From: Desulfobulbaceae bacterium UBA2213
Lineage (GTDB): Bacteria > Desulfobacterota > Desulfobulbia > Desulfobulbales > Desulfocapsaceae
Direction: 5' to 3'
Length of the DNA stretch: 8,712 nt
Assembly: GCA_002327225.1 (NCBI GenBank)
Contig: DCUN01000080.1
Location: 1 to 8,712 of the forward strand
Positions 6,479 through 8,712 of this stretch are shown here, one piece after another (positions within the stretch are counted from its first letter, which is position 1; each line of letters opens with the position of its first letter). The notes under the pieces were generated by a model. That model ran no database searches and was not told the origin of the DNA. It saw only the letters and a list, made by a program, of their open reading frames with translations. A program made the translations under genes and the position numbers.

Positions 6479-6566
6479 CAAGAAAGAAGGGTCTGCTACT
6501 TTTTTTCTATTGAACTGTCCTTGCAAGACCGTGTTGAAGAGTGTGAAGAATGAGAGAAGAGGAATA

Positions 6567-7619
6567 ATGATAAAGCTGACAAGTACTGTAAAGGCTGCCG
6601 GTTGAGCGGCCAAGCTTGGCCCGGGGGACCTGGGTCAGATATTGTGCGGAATTACCCTGCCTAAAGATCCGAATTTGATTGTCGGCGCAGAAACCTGCGA
6701 TGATGCCGGGGTCTATCGGCTCAATGATGAGACGGCCCTGATCCAGACCCTGGATTTTTTCACCCCCATTGTCGACGACCCCTTCAGCTTTGGCCAGATC
6801 GCTGCCGCCAACGCCCTGAGTGACGTCTATGCCATGGGTGGCCGGCCGCTCCTGGCCATGAATATCCTCGCCTGTCCGGTGAAGACCATGGATATGTCGG
6901 TATTCCGGGAGGTGATCCGCGGCGGCCTAGATAAGGTTCAGGAGGCAGGCGCCCTGCTGGTTGGTGGTCATTCTATTGAAGATAGTGAATTGAAATATGG
7001 TCTCGCAATCACCGGTGTGGTGCATCCCGATCAGGTTCTGCTCAATGCCGGGGCCTGTCCCGGTGATCGATTGCTCCTGACCAAGCCGCTGGGTCTCGGC
7101 ATCCTGTCAACGGCCATCAAGGGGAATCTGGCAGGTCCGGAGGTGGAGGCCCGCATTGTCGAGGTGATGGTTACCCTGAACCGGCTGGCAGCCGAGGTCG
7201 TGCAGGAGGTGCGGGGCCGTGGAGAAGCGGTGCATGCCTGCACGGATATCACCGGTTTCGGGCTGCTGGGCCATCTCTCCGAGATGCTCTTTGCCTCAGG
7301 AGTGGCCGCCAGGATCTTTGGCGAGCAGATTCCGGTGCTTGATGGGGTCAGGGACTTTGTTGATATGGGGATCATCCCCGAAGGCGCGCATGTCAACAGG
7401 AAGCACTATGGCCAGGCGCTCAGGGGCAGACGGCCTGAACAGGATGCGCTTGAACTGATCCTGGCCGATCCGCAGACCTCGGGCGGCCTTCTGATTGCGG
7501 CCAGTCCGACAGCCGCTGCGGCTATCCTTAAGGGGATACGGGCGCAGGGATACCCCCTGGCCTGTGCCGATATCGGTGAGATTGTGGCCGGCGCTCCAGG
7601 GCAGATAGAACTCGTGTGA
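6567..7619 (+). CDS. selD: Selenide, water dikinase SelD, selenoprotein form (in-frame UGA = Sec13)
   Basis: SelD makes selenophosphate from selenide and ATP, the selenium donor for selenocysteine and selenouridine. Read from the ATG at 6567 (site AGAGGA just upstream), the frame gives MIKLTSTVKAAG, then TGA at 6603-6605, then AAKLGPGDLGQ and the rest without a break. In SelD the catalytic residue in [C/U]-x-x-K is Cys or Sec; here U13-A-A-K16 fits, so the TGA is read as Sec and the protein has 350 residues, the usual size. Other family motifs are CDDAGVY (44-50), GGHSIED (133-139), DITGFG and ADPQTSGG (300-307). Automatic calling would start at TTG 6642 and lose the active site. The gene diverges from purF and converges with the peptidase gene. 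Selenium-dependent decoding also makes it likely that selA, selB and selC exist elsewhere in the genome. Confidence 0.95.
6603..6637 (+). promoter_or_regulatory. Candidate bacterial SECIS element of selD
   Basis: Eleven bases after the TGA, TGGCCC (6617-6622) can pair with GGGTCA (6632-6637), including one G-U pair, around the nine-base loop GGGGGACCT. Stem start, size and a G-rich loop agree with the upper stem-loop bound by SelB in known bacterial SECIS elements such as E. coli fdhF. The exact fold is inferred by eye. Confidence 0.6.
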
Positions 7620-7651
7620 GCTGGAGCGGGAAAGGGTGCGCCTCGTAATGC

Positions 7652-8712
7652 TCAGCTGACAACAATGGCGAAGAGCAGCTCTGTCAGGCGGATAAGATCT
7701 TTCAGGTCCAGGCGTTCGTCTGTGGTATGGACCTTGTCCATGCCGGTGGCGATGATGGCGGTGGGCAGGCCGAAGCTGTTGAAGATATTGGCATCGCTGC
7801 CGCCCCCTGCAACCTCAAACTCTAAATTACGGCCCAGATTCATCCCGGCCTTTTTGACTCGCGCCAGCACCGGATCGTGCATCTCAAGGCGCATGGCCGG
7901 GTATTCCAGCTGGACCGTGATCTCAACCGATGGCTCGGCGGTGTCTTGCTTGTCTGGCGACAGCGGCGACGGACAGGGCCGGAGTCTTCGCTTCGCTTCG
8001 CTTACCTGTCCTAATGCCGCGGGAGCCTGGGACGCAGGCCATGGATGGCCCAGTGTCGCTCGCTCCATGGATGGATGAAGAGCGACCGGCGGAAGCGGCC
8101 AGCCTTCGATCACCTGCTGAAAGGTTCGCTTGATCTCTTCGGTGTGGGCGGCCAGTTTGTGCAGGCAATGGCTTCTGACTTCACCTTCAATGGTGATATG
8201 ATCCGGGATGATGTTGGTCGCCACCCCTCCATGAATGAGGCCGAAGTTGGCTGTTGATTGCTCATCAATACGCCCCAGGCGGAGCTTGGCTATGGCGCTT
8301 GCCGTCAGGCAGAGGGCGCTGATCCCCTGTTCCGGATGGAGTCCGGCATGGGCGGCAATACCGTGGACTTCGATTTTGAGTTTGTTGGCGGCGGGCGCCC
8401 CGGTTATGATCCGGTCAATGCCGGTTGAGTCGAGCGCGTAGCCATAGCTGGCGCTCATTCTGGTACGATCAAAGGCCTTGGCCCCGAGCAGGCCTGTCTC
8501 CTCGCAGGTGGTGAAGAGAAGCTCTATCGGACCATGGTCGACCTTTTTTTCCCGGAGGATGCGGATAAGTTCAATGAGGGCGGCGATCCCTGATTTGTCA
8601 TCACTGCCGAGCACGGTGTCGCCGCGGCTGGTGAAGATGTCGCCGTTGCGCGCCACCTTGACCCCGCAGCCGGGTTCCACCGTGTCCATGTGACAGGCAA
8701 AAAAAATCGTTT
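7652..8712 (-). CDS. M20-family metallopeptidase, PepT-like (5' end outside the window)
   Basis: The frame is open to the window edge; residues upstream of the first Met (8689) read TIFFACH, so the true start is outside. Motifs of a two-zinc M20 exopeptidase are present. They are HMDTVEPG (first zinc His), GSDDKSGIAAL (bridging Asp, 29-39 counted from that Met), TTCEETGLLGA (catalytic and zinc Glu, 63-64), the dimerisation-domain HAG (114-116), GGGSDANIF and the final TGMDKVHTTDERLDL (last zinc His). The set fits the PepT-like branch, which cleaves small peptides in the cytosol; the exact substrate is unknown. Residues about 197-252 are an extra, Pro-, Arg- and Ala-rich stretch between the helix EEIKRTFQQVIEG and the strand VEITVQLEYPAMRLEM, which are normally close together. 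The gene faces selD tail to tail with 32 bases between them and no clear terminator. Confidence 0.85.
   Translation of the reverse strand, partial: TIFFACHMDTVEPGCGVKVARNGDIFTSRGDTVLGSDDKSGIAALIELIRILREKKVDHGPIELLFTTCEETGLLGAKAFDRTRMSASYGYALDSTGIDRIITGAPAANKLKIEVHGIAAHAGLHPEQGISALCLTASAIAKLRLGRIDEQSTANFGLIHGGVATNIIPDHITIEGEVRSHCLHKLAAHTEEIKRTFQQVIEGWPLPPVALHPSMERATLGHPWPASQAPAALGQVSEAKRRLRPCPSPLSPDKQDTAEPSVEITVQLEYPAMRLEMHDPVLARVKKAGMNLGRNLEFEVAGGGSDANIFNSFGLPTAIIATGMDKVHTTDERLDLKDLIRLTELLFAIVVS
7934..8101. repeat. In-frame palindromic insert within the peptidase gene
   Basis: This stretch encodes the extra residues about 197-252 of the peptidase. It is a row of inverted repeats: GGACAGG/CCTGTCC (7971-7977 with 8005-8011), GGCCAT-GG-ATGGCC (8037-8050) and GTCGCTC/GAGCGAC (8055-8061 with 8080-8086). 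CTTCG is repeated three times plus CTT at 7986-8003, inside the first loop. Composition and peptide (rich in Pro, Arg, Ala, Ser) differ from the surrounding enzyme. This looks like a small palindromic element that landed in frame, as described for the Rickettsia palindromic elements. Exact ends are estimated from where peptidase homology appears to stop. Confidence 0.6.

Noticed and set aside
6608..6621. Perfect palindrome GGCCAAGCTTGGCC right after the Sec codon as the SECIS stem
   Set aside because: A perfect palindrome leaves no proper apical loop and begins only 2 bases after the TGA; the hairpin at 6617-6637 fits known spacing and loop better.
6642..7619. SelD starting at TTG 6642 as a complete gene
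   Set aside because: That start would remove the catalytic Sec and Lys. The upstream frame matches SelD across the TGA, so the shorter form is an artefact of reading TGA as stop.
7923..8168. Several 67-137 codon ORFs overlapping the peptidase on both strands
   Set aside because: They are shadows created by the GC-rich palindromic insert; the peptidase frame has motifs on both sides of the insert.
1..8712. Sigma-54 (-24/-12) promoters near rpoN or the other genes
   Set aside because: By eye no site with the GG and GC dinucleotides at the correct spacing and flanking consensus was found in the intergenic gaps.

Overview
The window looks like chromosomal DNA of an anaerobic delta-type proteobacterium (Desulfobacterota, perhaps close to Desulfobulbales). 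This is inferred from the lptB-rpoN pair, a selD that itself carries an in-frame UGA (selenocysteine) codon, a ferredoxin domain resembling Desulfovibrio ferredoxin II, the B. subtilis-type iron-sulfur PurF, and a hybrid histidine kinase remnant with a linker style common in that group. No species can be named from sequence alone.

Layout: the left part, all on +, holds the 3' end of lptB (1-147), complete rpoN (153-1604) and a ten-segment AEC-type permease (1621-2523). Then comes a decayed piece of a hybrid sensor kinase (2607-2935), whose receiver domain has lost its middle, including the phosphoacceptor aspartate. A small unrecognised ORF follows (3089-3295). The middle part, on -, carries a ferredoxin-HD phosphohydrolase fusion (3435-4547) and purF (4816-6237). 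The gaps after these two genes are packed with inverted repeats. These include an intrinsic terminator and a recurring short hairpin motif of the form CGGC-ATAAGRG-GCCG.

The right part starts with a 329-base divergent control region between purF and selD. selD (6567-7619, +) can only be read in full if the UGA at codon 13 is decoded as selenocysteine. A plausible bacterial SECIS hairpin sits 11 nt downstream. Convergent to it is a 5'-truncated M20 (PepT-like) peptidase (7652 to the window edge, -). Its dimerisation domain carries an in-frame insert of about 56 residues, encoded by hairpin-rich DNA that looks like a palindromic mobile repeat.

The genes do not form one pathway: LPS transport and sigma-54, membrane transport, purine synthesis, selenium metabolism and peptide turnover sit side by side. 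The most notable points are the selenocysteine-containing selD with its recoding signal, the translated palindromic insert in the peptidase, the ferredoxin-HD fusion, the dispersed hairpin family, and the gutted sensor kinase in the usual post-rpoN slot. I see no convincing new multi-gene defence or biosynthetic system here.
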